Assembly (NCBI GenBank): GCA_021325365.1
Contig: JAJPHF010000112.1
Location: 1 to 19,580, forward strand
Length of the DNA: 19,580 nucleotides
Source: Pseudomonadota bacterium
GTDB lineage: Bacteria; Chloroflexota; UBA6077; JAJPHF01
Reading direction: 5' to 3'
Shown here: one piece after another, positions 1 to 6,734 of the stretch
Layout of the letters: every line of letters starts with the position of its first letter
Numbering within the stretch: the first letter of the stretch is position 1
Position numbers and translations under genes: made by a program
The notes under the pieces: generated by a model
The model's input: the letters and a program-made list of their open reading frames with translations, nothing else
What the model was told of the DNA's origin: nothing
Database searches by the model: none

Positions 1-177
1 CGAGCGCTGGCCTTCCCCCTGCTGGTGGACGGCCGGAACATCTACGAGCCGGACGCGATGACCCGCCTGGGCTTCATCTACTGCGGCATCGGCCGCGGCC
101 AGCCGGTCCACTATCCGCCCGACCAGGCGCCCGCCGCCAACGGCCACGTCGCTCCCAGCGCCACCCCCGCCCGGTAG
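1..177 (+). CDS. UDP-glucose 6-dehydrogenase, C-terminal end (partial)
   Basis: The last 58 codons of a gene that enters from the left edge are visible, read in frame 1 and ending at TAG 175-177. The segment [20 protein letters not shown] followed by GIGR matches the C-terminal part of UDP-glucose/GDP-mannose dehydrogenases. In that family, a DGRN(I/L)Y-P-x-M sequence and a terminal Y-x-GIGR lie in the UDP-binding domain. Members oxidise UDP-glucose to UDP-glucuronate with NAD+, feeding capsule, exopolysaccharide or teichuronic-type polymers in the cytoplasm. After the conserved end there is a roughly 20-residue Pro/Ala-rich tail that is not typical of the family core. The catalytic Cys and the Rossmann domain lie outside the window. 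Assignment to UDP-glucose rather than another nucleotide-sugar dehydrogenase is likely but rests on a short segment. Confidence 0.8.
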   Translation, partial: RALAFPLLVDGRNIYEPDAMTRLGFIYCGIGRGQPVHYPPDQAPAANGHVAPSATPAR

Positions 178-236
178 CCGGCCCGCGCGTTTGCAGCGCT
201 CGGCGGTGCGCCAACCGGAGCGCGCCCTCACCCCGA

Positions 237-257
237 CCCTCTCCCAGGGGGAGAGGG
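237..257. repeat. Short palindrome of the CCCTCTCCC-GGGAGAGGG type
   Basis: The two arms, 237-245 and 249-257, are perfect 9-bp reverse complements around a 3-base loop. Palindromes of this composition, usually preceded by CCTCACCCC as here (228-234), are common intergenic repeats in many GC-rich bacterial genomes. It may act as a transcription terminator or simply be a dispersed repeat. Confidence 0.6.
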
Positions 258-289
258 GGAGGGACGAGGGGGACGCCCGCACCCTGCGA

Positions 290-307
290 CGCGGCATACT
301 GCGAGCG
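290..307 (+). repeat. 18-bp repeat, copy 1
   Basis: The motif CGCGGCATACTGCGAGCG occurs here and again, identical and in the same orientation, at 9391-9408. Both copies lie in spacers between convergent genes. A second shared block, GGGACGAGGGG, precedes both (261-271 here, 9354-9364 there). The two sites therefore look like diverged copies of one repeat roughly 50 bp long. Confidence 0.6.
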
Positions 308-440
308 TCGCTCCTCGCCCAGGGAGCGAGGGAGTACGGGAAGGCCAGCGCCGGGTTCAGTGTACGGGAGAGAGCAAAGGGCGCCCCTGCGCGGTGCTCG
401 TGCCGGAGCGCCCCTCGCTGCGCCTGGGCCGCGGCGGTCG

Positions 441-1337
441 CTAGACGAGAATCGACTCGCGGTAGCCCGCGCTGCCGCTCTGCTCCGCGGGGAAGATCTG
501 CAGCTCTTCCATCCAGCGGTGCGTCTTTTCGAACATCTCCGCCGTGTACGGCTCCCCTACGACCCGCTCGCCCGTACCGAAGCCGCGCACGTCCACCAGA
601 GCGTGGTACTGCTCGGGCAGCTCTTTCAGGAAGTAGTGCTTGTAGCGCTCGGGCTCCAGGTCGATGTCGCGCTGCGCGCGCAGCAGCGCCCGGAAGTAGC
701 GCTCCACGTCTTCACGGTCGGCATCCGGCGAGATCATGTAGCCGATCATGAAGGTGGTGTCGAGCACCTTGCGGAAGCCCTGCTGCTCGACGACGTACAG
801 CGGCGCGCCGAACAGCGCCGCGGCCGGCACCTCGCGGCCGAGCGCCATCCGCAGCCGGTCGAGCGGGAAGCCGCCGAACCGCAGCTTCACCTGATCCGCC
901 GGCACGACCTGGGCCAGCGCTTGCAGGGAGGAGAAGTGGCTGCCCGAGTGGTAGCCAACGGCGATCTCGACGCCCGCCAGGTCTTCGGGCTTGCGGACCG
1001 GCGACTCCGGGGGCACGTAGATCCCCGATGGCGTGACCGAGTATGCCTTGCCGTACATCCAGCCGCGGCCCGCGGAGGCCGCCATGTTCGTCGCCCAGTG
1101 GCAGGCCGACGAGACCTCGCAGTCGCGGCCAGCTTCGTACGTCTCGAAGGCGCCGCGCGTTACGCCGACCGGCGCCGCGTCCGTGGACTGCACGCTGCCC
1201 ACGTCGGGATGGAACGTGCTCAAGTCAAGCGGTCGCACCAGGAAATCGTAGTCGAGGCCCTCGTCCTTGAAGTAGCCGTGCTCCTCAGCTACCCACTCCT
1301 GGAGCCGTCCGTGGGAGTGAATGCGGAACTTGCCCAT
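441..1337 (-). CDS. NMT1/THI5-like substrate-binding-fold protein without signal peptide
   Basis: This 298-residue protein resembles periplasmic-binding-protein type 2 (NMT1/THI5, SsuA/TauA-like) sequences. Residues 1-30 have the usual helix pattern with GYFKDEGLDYDF. Residues 128-136 read GYHSGSHFS, a probable ligand-loop segment, and residues 150-205 carry the second half of the fold. I chose the ATG at 1335-1337 because a strong Shine-Dalgarno (GGCGGAGGAGAG) sits just upstream. The frame stays open to 1745, but that extension is Arg/Pro-rich and unlike the family. From this start the protein has no signal peptide, lipobox or membrane segment, so a cytosolic enzyme or sensor role is as possible as transport. 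No permease or ATPase gene is adjacent. Thiamine-pyrimidine synthesis of the Thi5 type is not supported, because its Cys-rich CCCFC motif is absent. The substrate is unknown. Confidence 0.7.
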   Translation of the reverse strand: MGKFRIHSHGRLQEWVAEEHGYFKDEGLDYDFLVRPLDLSTFHPDVGSVQSTDAAPVGVTRGAFETYEAGRDCEVSSACHWATNMAASAGRGWMYGKAYSVTPSGIYVPPESPVRKPEDLAGVEIAVGYHSGSHFSSLQALAQVVPADQVKLRFGGFPLDRLRMALGREVPAAALFGAPLYVVEQQGFRKVLDTTFMIGYMISPDADREDVERYFRALLRAQRDIDLEPERYKHYFLKELPEQYHALVDVRGFGTGERVVGEPYTAEMFEKTHRWMEELQIFPAEQSGSAGYRESILV

Positions 1338-1580
1338 CTCTCCTCCGCCAGGTGAGCAGCGCGTAACCCCGCTGGGCCGCGCTCGCTGGGCTGTCGCCTC
1401 GCAGCCGGCGCACCGCCGGCCATCCCGCCTACGGCCAGGGTACTCACTCGTGCCATAGACTGCAAGGGAGAGGAGCCTATAGCGCCATCGAAGATTTCGA
1501 TGACACTCGCGGCGGTCCCGATTGGCAGGTTCGGCGCGCGGTCGGCCGACGCCGGGCGGGGCGACGGCCCGCGAGTCGCG

Positions 1581-1722
1581 GACGGGCATGACACCCGTTC
1601 TCACCAAGCGCTGGCTGTTCGATGCCGAAGCCACCCCGGCCACGGGGCGGCAGGGGGCGAGCCCCTGCCCTACGTCGGCCGGGGCCCGTAGACGGGTGTC
1701 TAGTCCGCGCGGGACGCCCGTC
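1581..1722. repeat. Nested inverted-repeat element (MITE-like)
   Basis: Outer arms GACGGGC (1581-1587) and GCCCGTC (1716-1722) enclose inner arms GACACCCGT (1590-1598) and ACGGGTGTC (1692-1700). All four are exact reverse complements, in nested order. The interior carries a further perfect hairpin at 1649-1669. The 142-bp unit has no coding capacity. The structure fits a small non-autonomous palindromic repeat, but no target duplication is obvious and no transposase is nearby. Confidence 0.45.
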
Positions 1723-1865
1723 ACAGAGACCTCTTCCCTGCCCAACGGCTGCCGGGGCCTGGAGACTGACGCGCGATGCGGGCCGGGCGGCGAGGAGCGG
1801 CGCCTTGGCGCCGCGCCGGGTAACTGGCGCGTTGCGGCCTCCGCACCGGCCTCCGTCCGGTGTGG

Positions 1866-1877
1866 TATAGCTAGGGC
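1866..1877 (+). promoter_or_regulatory. Candidate -10 box for a leaderless mutS transcript
   Basis: TATAGC at 1866-1871 is one of very few AT-rich hexamers in this spacer and ends only 6 bases before the mutS ATG at 1878. A sigma-70-type start would therefore fall on or next to the A of ATG, giving a leaderless mRNA. In agreement, no usable Shine-Dalgarno is present: AGGG lies one base before the ATG, which is too close. No good -35 hexamer is seen at 16-18 bp (the position reads GCACCG). Confidence 0.4.
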
Positions 1878-4800
1878 ATGGCGAATCGACTACGCGAGCA
1901 GCTTTCCCTGCTGGGCGACGACGAGACTCTCGTGGCGCGCGGCCTGGCGGGCGCCTCGCCGGTGCGCCGGCAGTACCTGGAGTTCAAGCGCCGCCATCCC
2001 GACGCCATTCTCTTCTTCCGGCTGGGCGACTTCTTCGAGACGTTCGACGACGACGCGGAGCTGGTGGCCGGCGCCCTGGACCTGACGCTGACGAGCCGCG
2101 ACCTCGGGCGGGGCGACAAGGTGCCGATGGCGGGCATCCCCGCCCACGCCGCCGAGGGCTACATCGCCCGCCTCATCGCCCAGGGCCACCGCATCGCCAT
2201 CTGCGACCAGGTGGGGCCGGTGCCTGAGCGGGGCCTGGTCCCGCGTGAGGTGGTGCGTGTCATCACGCCGGGCACGCTCGTCGAGCCGGCGCTCCTCGCC
2301 GCCGAGACGAACAACTACCTGGCGGCGATCTGGGTGGGGAATAGGGGCTGGGGGATAGGGGATAGAGGACGAGATGCGAGGACCGTTTCGCAGCCCCTAC
2401 CCTCTACCCTCGAAGCGCCTCGGAGCGTCGGCCTGGCGTACGCCGACATCAGCACGGGGCAGCTGGCCGTCACGACGCTGGGCGGCGACGACAGCGCGGG
2501 CGACGACGTGGCCGAGCAGCTGGCCGCCGAGCTAGCCCGCCTGCGGCCCGCGGAGGTGCTGTTGGCGCGCGGCCCGGACGGCGAGGTGCCGGCCGCACTG
2601 CTGGCGCTGCTGCCCGAGGGCAGCCATGCCACCCCCCGTGCGCCGGACCTCTTCCGCCCCGACGCCGCCCGCCGCACTGTGCTCGACCACTTCCAGGTGC
2701 CGTCGCTCGAAGCCCTTGGCCTGGACACGGACACCGCAGGGGCGTCCGGTAGAAGCGGGGCCGGTCGGCGGAACGGGTCCGGCCCCAGCGTTGGGGGGGC
2801 GAGGGGAGGCCAGAGCGCCACCGTGCCCGCGCTTGGCGCGCTGCTCGCGTACCTGGCCGACACGCAGGGTGCCGCGCTGCCGCTGCTGAAGCGTTTGCAG
2901 GTGTACGCCGTCGAGGGCGCCATGCTCCTCGATCCGGCCACGCGCCGCAACCTGGAGCTGCTGCAGGGCGTGCGCTCGGGCAACCGCCAAGGGTCGCTGC
3001 TGGGCGTGCTCGACTATACCCGCACGGCCATGGGCGCGCGCCTGCTGCGGCAGTGGCTGACGCAGCCGCTGCTCGACCTCGCGCGCCTCGAAGCGCGCCA
3101 GCAGGCCGTGGCCGAATTGTTCGACTCGCCGCTGCGCCGCGCGGAACTGCGCGAGGCGCTCGGCCGCGCCGGCGACCTGGAGCGCCTGGCGGCGCGCGCC
3201 GCCCAGCGAATCATCGGCCCGCGCGAGTGCCTGGCGCTGCTGCGCGGCCTGGAGACGGTGCCCGCGGTGCGGACGTTGCTCGCCGATCCGGCGCTCGTCA
3301 CGCTGCGCCGCGAGGAAACCGCGCTCGACCCTTGCCCGGCGGTCGTGCAGGCGATCGGGACCGCGCTCGCCGACGAGCCGCCGGCCGTGGTGGGCGAGGG
3401 GACTATCCGCGCCGGCCACTCGGCCGAGCTGGACGAGCTGCGCGCGCTCAGCGGCGACGCCAAGCAGTGGCTCGCGCGGCTGGAGCGCGAGGAGCGCGAG
3501 CGGACGGGCCTCAAGGGCCTGAAGATCGGCTACAACCGGGTCTTCGGCTACTACCTGGAGGTGTCCAGCGCCGTCGCGGCCGGCCGCACCGACCATTTCC
3601 AGCGCCAGCAGACGGGCGCCGCGACGGTGGGCGAGATGCTGGAGCGGCTGGGCTACCAGCGCAAGCAGACGCTCGCCAACGCCGAGCGCTACGTCACGCC
3701 GGCGCTAAAGGAGCAGGAGCTGCGGCTGCAGAACGCCCAGGATGAGGCGCTGGAGCTGGAGCGCCGCCTGTACGCCGAGCTGGTGAACACCCTGGCGGCG
3801 GCAGCGCCGACGCTGCTGCGTACGGCGGGTGCGCTCGCCCGTCTGGACGTGCTCGCCTCGCTGGCGGAGGCGGCCGCGCAGGGCAACTGGACGCGGCCGA
3901 CGCTGGTCGAGGACGGCCCGATCGACATCACGGCCGGCCGCCACCCGGTGGTCGAGCGCACGCTGCCCCCCGGCAGCTTCGTCGCCAACGACACGTTGCT
4001 AGCGAGCGGGAGGGAACCTAACCCCCCAGCCCCCTTCCCTGCGAAGGCAGGGGGAGCAGACCTGGCCGTGCCTTCTCCCCCCTTCCTTGATAGGGAAGGG
4101 GGGCCGGGGGGGTTAGCTGCTGCGCCCCAGATCGTGATCCTGACCGGCCCGAACATGGCGGGCAAGAGCACGTACCTGCGGCAGGTGGCGCTGATCGTGC
4201 TGCTGGCGCAGATCGGCAGCTTCGTGCCGGCGCAGCGCGCCCGGCTGGGGCTGGTCGACCGCATCTTCACGCGCGTCGGCGCGCAGGACGACATCGCCAG
4301 CGGCCACAGCACGTTCATGGTCGAGATGGTCGAGACCGCGGCCATCTTGCGGAGCGCGACGCGCCGCAGCCTGGTGATCTTGGACGAGGTGGGGCGCGGC
4401 ACGAGCACCTTCGACGGCATGGCCATTGCGCGCGCCGTGGTCGAGTACCTGCACGACCACCCGCGCCTGGGCGCCCGCACGCTGTTCGCCACCCACTACC
4501 ACGAGCTGGCCGACCTGGAGCGCACGCGTCCGCGGGTGCGCGCCTACCGCGTCGCGGTGCTGGAGGAGGGCGACGACGTGGTGTTCCAGCACCGCGTGGT
4601 GCCCGGCGGCGCCGACCGGAGCTACGGCGTCCACGTCGCCCGCCTGGCCGGCCTGCCGCCGTCCGTCACGCGGCGCGCCCAGGAGCTGGTCGCCGAGCTG
4701 GAGACGCGCGCCGCAGCGGCCGACGCGCCGCCCGCGGGCGTGGCGCCAAGCAACGGCGCCGCCGACCACCCGGCGCTCGCCGAGCTGCGCCGCCTCGACG

Positions 4801-4892
4801 TGCTGAGCCTGTCGCCGCTCGAAGCGCTCAGTAAGCTGCTCGACCTGCAAGAGCAGGCGCGGCAGCCGTACAGCGGCTTGCGGGCAGACTGA
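1878..4892 (+). CDS. mutS: DNA mismatch repair protein MutS with three extra segments
   Basis: MutS recognises base mismatches and small loops and, using ATP, recruits downstream mismatch-repair factors. The order of landmarks is complete. The mismatch-wedging Phe-x-Glu motif lies in DFFETF (F52, E54), then come the connector and lever/clamp regions. Walker A is GPNMAGKST (about 757-765), Walker B LDEVGRGTS (D836-E837) and the family signature THYHEL (from about 872). The product is 1004 residues against about 850-880 in typical MutS. Most of the excess sits in three inserts, at about 153-183, 286-314 and 714-747, each encoded by repeat-like palindromic DNA. The core motifs are intact, so activity is likely. 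The ATG at 1878 is chosen because the family N-terminus begins shortly after it. No mutL follows; the next gene is convergent. Confidence 0.97.
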   Translation: MANRLREQLSLLGDDETLVARGLAGASPVRRQYLEFKRRHPDAILFFRLGDFFETFDDDAELVAGALDLTLTSRDLGRGDKVPMAGIPAHAAEGYIARLIAQGHRIAICDQVGPVPERGLVPREVVRVITPGTLVEPALLAAETNNYLAAIWVGNRGWGIGDRGRDARTVSQPLPSTLEAPRSVGLAYADISTGQLAVTTLGGDDSAGDDVAEQLAAELARLRPAEVLLARGPDGEVPAALLALLPEGSHATPRAPDLFRPDAARRTVLDHFQVPSLEALGLDTDTAGASGRSGAGRRNGSGPSVGGARGGQSATVPALGALLAYLADTQGAALPLLKRLQVYAVEGAMLLDPATRRNLELLQGVRSGNRQGSLLGVLDYTRTAMGARLLRQWLTQPLLDLARLEARQQAVAELFDSPLRRAELREALGRAGDLERLAARAAQRIIGPRECLALLRGLETVPAVRTLLADPALVTLRREETALDPCPAVVQAIGTALADEPPAVVGEGTIRAGHSAELDELRALSGDAKQWLARLEREERERTGLKGLKIGYNRVFGYYLEVSSAVAAGRTDHFQRQQTGAATVGEMLERLGYQRKQTLANAERYVTPALKEQELRLQNAQDEALELERRLYAELVNTLAAAAPTLLRTAGALARLDVLASLAEAAAQGNWTRPTLVEDGPIDITAGRHPVVERTLPPGSFVANDTLLASGREPNPPAPFPAKAGGADLAVPSPPFLDREGGPGGLAAAPQIVILTGPNMAGKSTYLRQVALIVLLAQIGSFVPAQRARLGLVDRIFTRVGAQDDIASGHSTFMVEMVETAAILRSATRRSLVILDEVGRGTSTFDGMAIARAVVEYLHDHPRLGARTLFATHYHELADLERTRPRVRAYRVAVLEEGDDVVFQHRVVPGGADRSYGVHVARLAGLPPSVTRRAQELVAELETRAAAADAPPAGVAPSNGAADHPALAELRRLDVLSLSPLEALSKLLDLQEQARQPYSGLRAD
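2334..2415 (+). repeat. Repeat-like insert 1 within mutS
   Basis: This stretch encodes roughly residues 153-180 of MutS, between the NNYLAAIW and VGLAYADISTG segments, which are nearly adjacent in other MutS proteins. The DNA is a G-run/purine repeat (GGGGATAGGGGATAGAGG) followed by a complementary C-rich run. TAGGGGCTG (2342-2350) and CAGCCCCTA (2391-2399) are exact 9-bp inverted repeats. Such sequence is typical of spacer repeats, not of conserved coding DNA. Confidence 0.55.
2735..2820 (+). repeat. Repeat-like insert 2 within mutS
   Basis: This stretch encodes a Gly/Ser/Arg-rich, low-complexity segment (about residues 286-314) just before the conserved PALGALLAYL helix of MutS. It contains an exact 8-bp hairpin, GGGGCCGG at 2757-2764 with CCGGCCCC at 2779-2786, and a run of seven G residues. 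MutS relatives normally have only a short linker here. The palindrome evidence is weaker than for the other two inserts. Confidence 0.4.
4018..4116 (+). mobile_element. 99-bp palindromic element inserted in frame in mutS
   Basis: The left end CTAACCCCCCAGCCCCC (from 4018) and right end GGGGGGGTTAG (to 4116) form terminal inverted repeats of about 23-25 bp that continue inward through CTTCCCT and AGGGAAG. A second internal hairpin is formed around CCCTGCGAAGGCAGGG. The length is exactly 33 codons with no stop in the mutS frame. It adds a Pro/Gly-rich segment (about residues 714-747) between FVANDTLLASG and the PQIVILTGPNMAGKS P-loop, which are separated by only a few residues in other MutS proteins. 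The behaviour resembles the Rickettsia palindromic elements that insert in frame in genes. I infer homology of behaviour, not of sequence. Confidence 0.7.
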
Positions 4893-4910
4893 GCGGGCCG
4901 CCGGCCGGGG

Positions 4911-4936
4911 GTGGGGGCCACGAGAGCCGGCCCCAC
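4911..4936. terminator. GC-rich hairpin between convergent mutS and HD-GYP gene
   Basis: GTGGGGGCC (4911-4919) pairs with GGCCCCAC (4929-4936), with one bulged base and a 9-base loop, inside the 79-bp convergent spacer. Its position suits a bidirectional terminator for mutS and the opposing HD-GYP gene. There is no T tract on either side. Confidence 0.4.
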
Positions 4937-4971
4937 GACACGCCGGCTGTTCCCCTGGCGCGCAAGCGGCT

Positions 4972-6306
4972 CTAGGCGCCGGGAAGCGATACCAGTGGGG
5001 GGGCCTCGACGACCCGCAGAAACGCCCGCACCACGAGCGGGTCGAACTGCGAGCCGGCGCAGCGCGCGATCTCCTCTAACGCGACGCTCGCCGGCAGCCC
5101 CTTGCGGTAGGGCCGGTCGCTGGTCATCGCGTCGAAGGTGTCGGCCACGGACACGATCCGCGCCTCCAGCGGGATGGCCGTGCCGGCGAGTCGGTGCGGG
5201 TAGCCCGCGCCGTCGAAGCGCTCGTGGTGGTACAGCACGCAGCTCAGCGAGGCCTGCAGGAACGGCACGTCGCGCAGCATGTGCGCGCCCAGCTCCGGAT
5301 GGCGCTGCATGTGCGCCCATTCGTCCGGCTCGAGCTTGGCCGGCTTGCGGAGCACGCCGTCGTCCACGCCGATCTTCCCAACGTCGTGCAACAGCGCCCC
5401 CAGCTCCAGCGTCATGAGCTGGTCTTCGTCCCAGCCCAGCTCGCGGCCAATGGCCACCGAGTACTCCGCGACGCGCTCGACGTGGCCGCCGGTGTAGGCG
5501 TCGCGCGTCTCGATGGCCGCCGCCAGCACCCGTACCGTCGTGATGTAGGCTTGCTGCACCTCGGCCCGCCGCGCTCGCTCACGCTCGTACACCTCGCGCA
5601 GGTCGCGCGCGTAGGCGACCATCTGCTGCTCGGCCCGCTCCAGCGCCTCCGCCCGCACCCGGCTCTCCGCCAGGATGCTGGCGTTCGCCAAGCTTACGGC
5701 CACGTGCTGCGCCAGCAGTGTCAACAGCGTGCGCTCGCGCGCCGTGATCTGGCGGGGCGTCACCCAGGCCACGTAGAGGAGCCCGACCGGCTCGTCGCCC
5801 AGGCGCAGCGGCAGGCCGGCGAGCGCCCGCCAGCCCAGCGCCCGCGCCGCCGCGCGGTCCGGGTCGGCGGCGGGCAGGTCCTCGACGTCGGGAACGGCCC
5901 GCGGCCGGCCCGCCGCGACGATCGCCGCCGACAGCGCACCGCAGGCGAGCGACGCCAACCCTTCGGGCGCCTCAGTCCCCGACGACCCGCCGCTGCGCAG
6001 AGCCCGTGCGGCTGGGTCCCAAGGGAAGATCACGGCGGCGCGCGCCCCCAGACGCTCCACGCACTGGCCGACTCGCGGGACCAGGTCGGGCAGGTCTCGG
6101 CTCGCGCTTATCGCCACGCTCCAGTCCCACACGGTAAGCAGGTCAGGACACGGCAGGTCCATCGCGCCCGCGGCCTCGTACGGGCCGCCTGCCTGCAGCG
6201 ACGCGGGATCGGGCGCAGGCGCGTGGCCATCGCCGGCCGCCTCGGCCCACGAGGAGATGCGGGGCAGGCGCGGCCCGCGCGCCGGTGCGAAGACTGGTGG
6301 GGTCAC
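4972..6306 (-). CDS. GAF and HD-GYP domain cyclic-di-GMP phosphodiesterase
   Basis: The 444-residue protein is soluble. A GAF-type sensory domain lies at about residues 58-212, a charged coiled coil at about 213-253, and an HD-GYP phosphodiesterase domain at about 255-435. The metal and signature residues are in place: H275 of GGHVERVAEYS, the HD pair H307-D308 in LLHDVGKIG, and HHERFDGAGYP at 360-370. HD-GYP enzymes hydrolyse cyclic-di-GMP, and this gene is therefore likely to lower that second messenger in response to a signal sensed by the GAF domain. The start is GTG at 6304-6306, chosen for the strong Shine-Dalgarno GGAGGAGGG about five bases upstream. A 68-residue ORF lies 36 bp upstream on the same strand and probably shares the transcript. 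No response-regulator receiver is attached. Confidence 0.92.
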   Translation of the reverse strand: MTPPVFAPARGPRLPRISSWAEAAGDGHAPAPDPASLQAGGPYEAAGAMDLPCPDLLTVWDWSVAISASRDLPDLVPRVGQCVERLGARAAVIFPWDPAARALRSGGSSGTEAPEGLASLACGALSAAIVAAGRPRAVPDVEDLPAADPDRAAARALGWRALAGLPLRLGDEPVGLLYVAWVTPRQITARERTLLTLLAQHVAVSLANASILAESRVRAEALERAEQQMVAYARDLREVYERERARRAEVQQAYITTVRVLAAAIETRDAYTGGHVERVAEYSVAIGRELGWDEDQLMTLELGALLHDVGKIGVDDGVLRKPAKLEPDEWAHMQRHPELGAHMLRDVPFLQASLSCVLYHHERFDGAGYPHRLAGTAIPLEARIVSVADTFDAMTSDRPYRKGLPASVALEEIARCAGSQFDPLVVRAFLRVVEAPPLVSLPGA

Positions 6307-6342
6307 ACACCCTCCTCCGCCGAACGCCGGGCCGCCCCGGCG

Positions 6343-6549
6343 TCAGCAGCACTCATCACCGCCCGTGGCGGCGAGGTAGCGCGAGTAGCGCCGGCGGTAC
6401 GCCGTGACGCGGTCGGCCGCGCTGCGGCCCGGGGGCGTCAGCAGGACGACCGCGGGCGCCGGCTCGCGGCGCATGGACGGCGGGGCGCCCAGCAAGGCGC
6501 ACAACGCCCGCGCTACCTTCGACAGTAGGTCGTTCGCCTTGATCGCCAT
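6343..6549 (-). CDS. Small hypothetical protein (68 aa)
   Basis: An ATG at 6547-6549 has a good ribosome binding site (GGGAGGGG, four bases of spacing) and opens a 68-residue frame ending at 6343. It lies 36 bp upstream of the HD-GYP gene on the same strand, so the two are probably co-transcribed. The product is basic in its middle and C-terminal parts, starts with an amphipathic MAIKANDLLSKVARALCALL helix, has a YRRRYSRYLA segment, and ends GGDECC. I do not recognise a family. The initiation signal and operon position argue for a real gene. Against it, the same frame stays open far upstream through the neighbouring LCP gene, so openness alone proves nothing here. Confidence 0.5.
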   Translation of the reverse strand: MAIKANDLLSKVARALCALLGAPPSMRREPAPAVVLLTPPGRSAADRVTAYRRRYSRYLAATGGDECC

Positions 6550-6684
6550 CGTGCCCCTCCCTGGGTTGCCCCGGTCGCCGCCACTTGCCGCGCGGGCAAG
6601 CGCCTCATGACACGCTGGGGCCACACTTCCCTGTCTGACGCGGGAGACGCCGGGCGGCTGCGACCGCTCCGGCTTCCTATGGGA

Positions 6685-6713
6685 ATCATCGGCGGGTCGC
6701 GGACGGGAGTAAA
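6685..6713 (-). promoter_or_regulatory. Candidate promoter for the small-ORF/HD-GYP unit
   Basis: Read on the minus strand, TTTACT (6708-6713) and GATGAT (6685-6690) are separated by exactly 17 bp and each matches four of six sigma-70 consensus positions. The pair lies in the 185-bp spacer between the LCP gene stop (6735) and the small ORF start (6549), giving a leader of roughly 130 bases. Confidence 0.3.
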
Positions 6714-6734
6714 GGGAGGAACACCGCGGGACGC

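Larger units (their letters stand above)
178..440. other. Convergent intergenic spacer with palindromic repeats
   Basis: This 263-bp spacer lies between a + gene ending at 177 and a - gene ending at 441. It holds no credible ORF. It contains a perfect 9-bp hairpin (237-245 pairing with 249-257, a CCCTCTCCC/GGGAGAGGG type), a copy of an 18-bp motif also found near 9391, and a second hairpin at 308-329 whose 7-bp arms are TCGCTCC and GGAGCGA. These structures could serve as terminators for both converging genes. None is followed by a clear T tract. Confidence 0.6.
1338..1877. other. 540-bp divergent intergenic region
   Basis: This spacer separates the substrate-binding-like gene (-) from mutS (+), so it must hold promoters in both directions. 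Apart from a candidate mutS -10 box just before the start, I see no convincing promoter. It contains a 7-bp hairpin at 1404-1420 (GCCGGCG/CGCCGGC), a palindromic element at 1581-1722, and a perfect 8-bp hairpin at 1649-1669 (GGCAGGGG/CCCCTGCC). Open frames crossing it are short or Arg/Pro/Ala-rich with no family resemblance, and I reject them as genes. Confidence 0.6.

Noticed and set aside
1338..1745. N-terminal extension of the substrate-binding-like protein up to 1745
   Set aside because: The extra residues are Arg/Pro-rich and cross the palindromic repeat element. A strong Shine-Dalgarno marks the start at 1337.
5194..6528. 444-codon open frame on + opposite the HD-GYP gene
   Set aside because: It is an antisense artefact; the minus strand carries clear GAF and HD-GYP motifs and a strong ribosome site.
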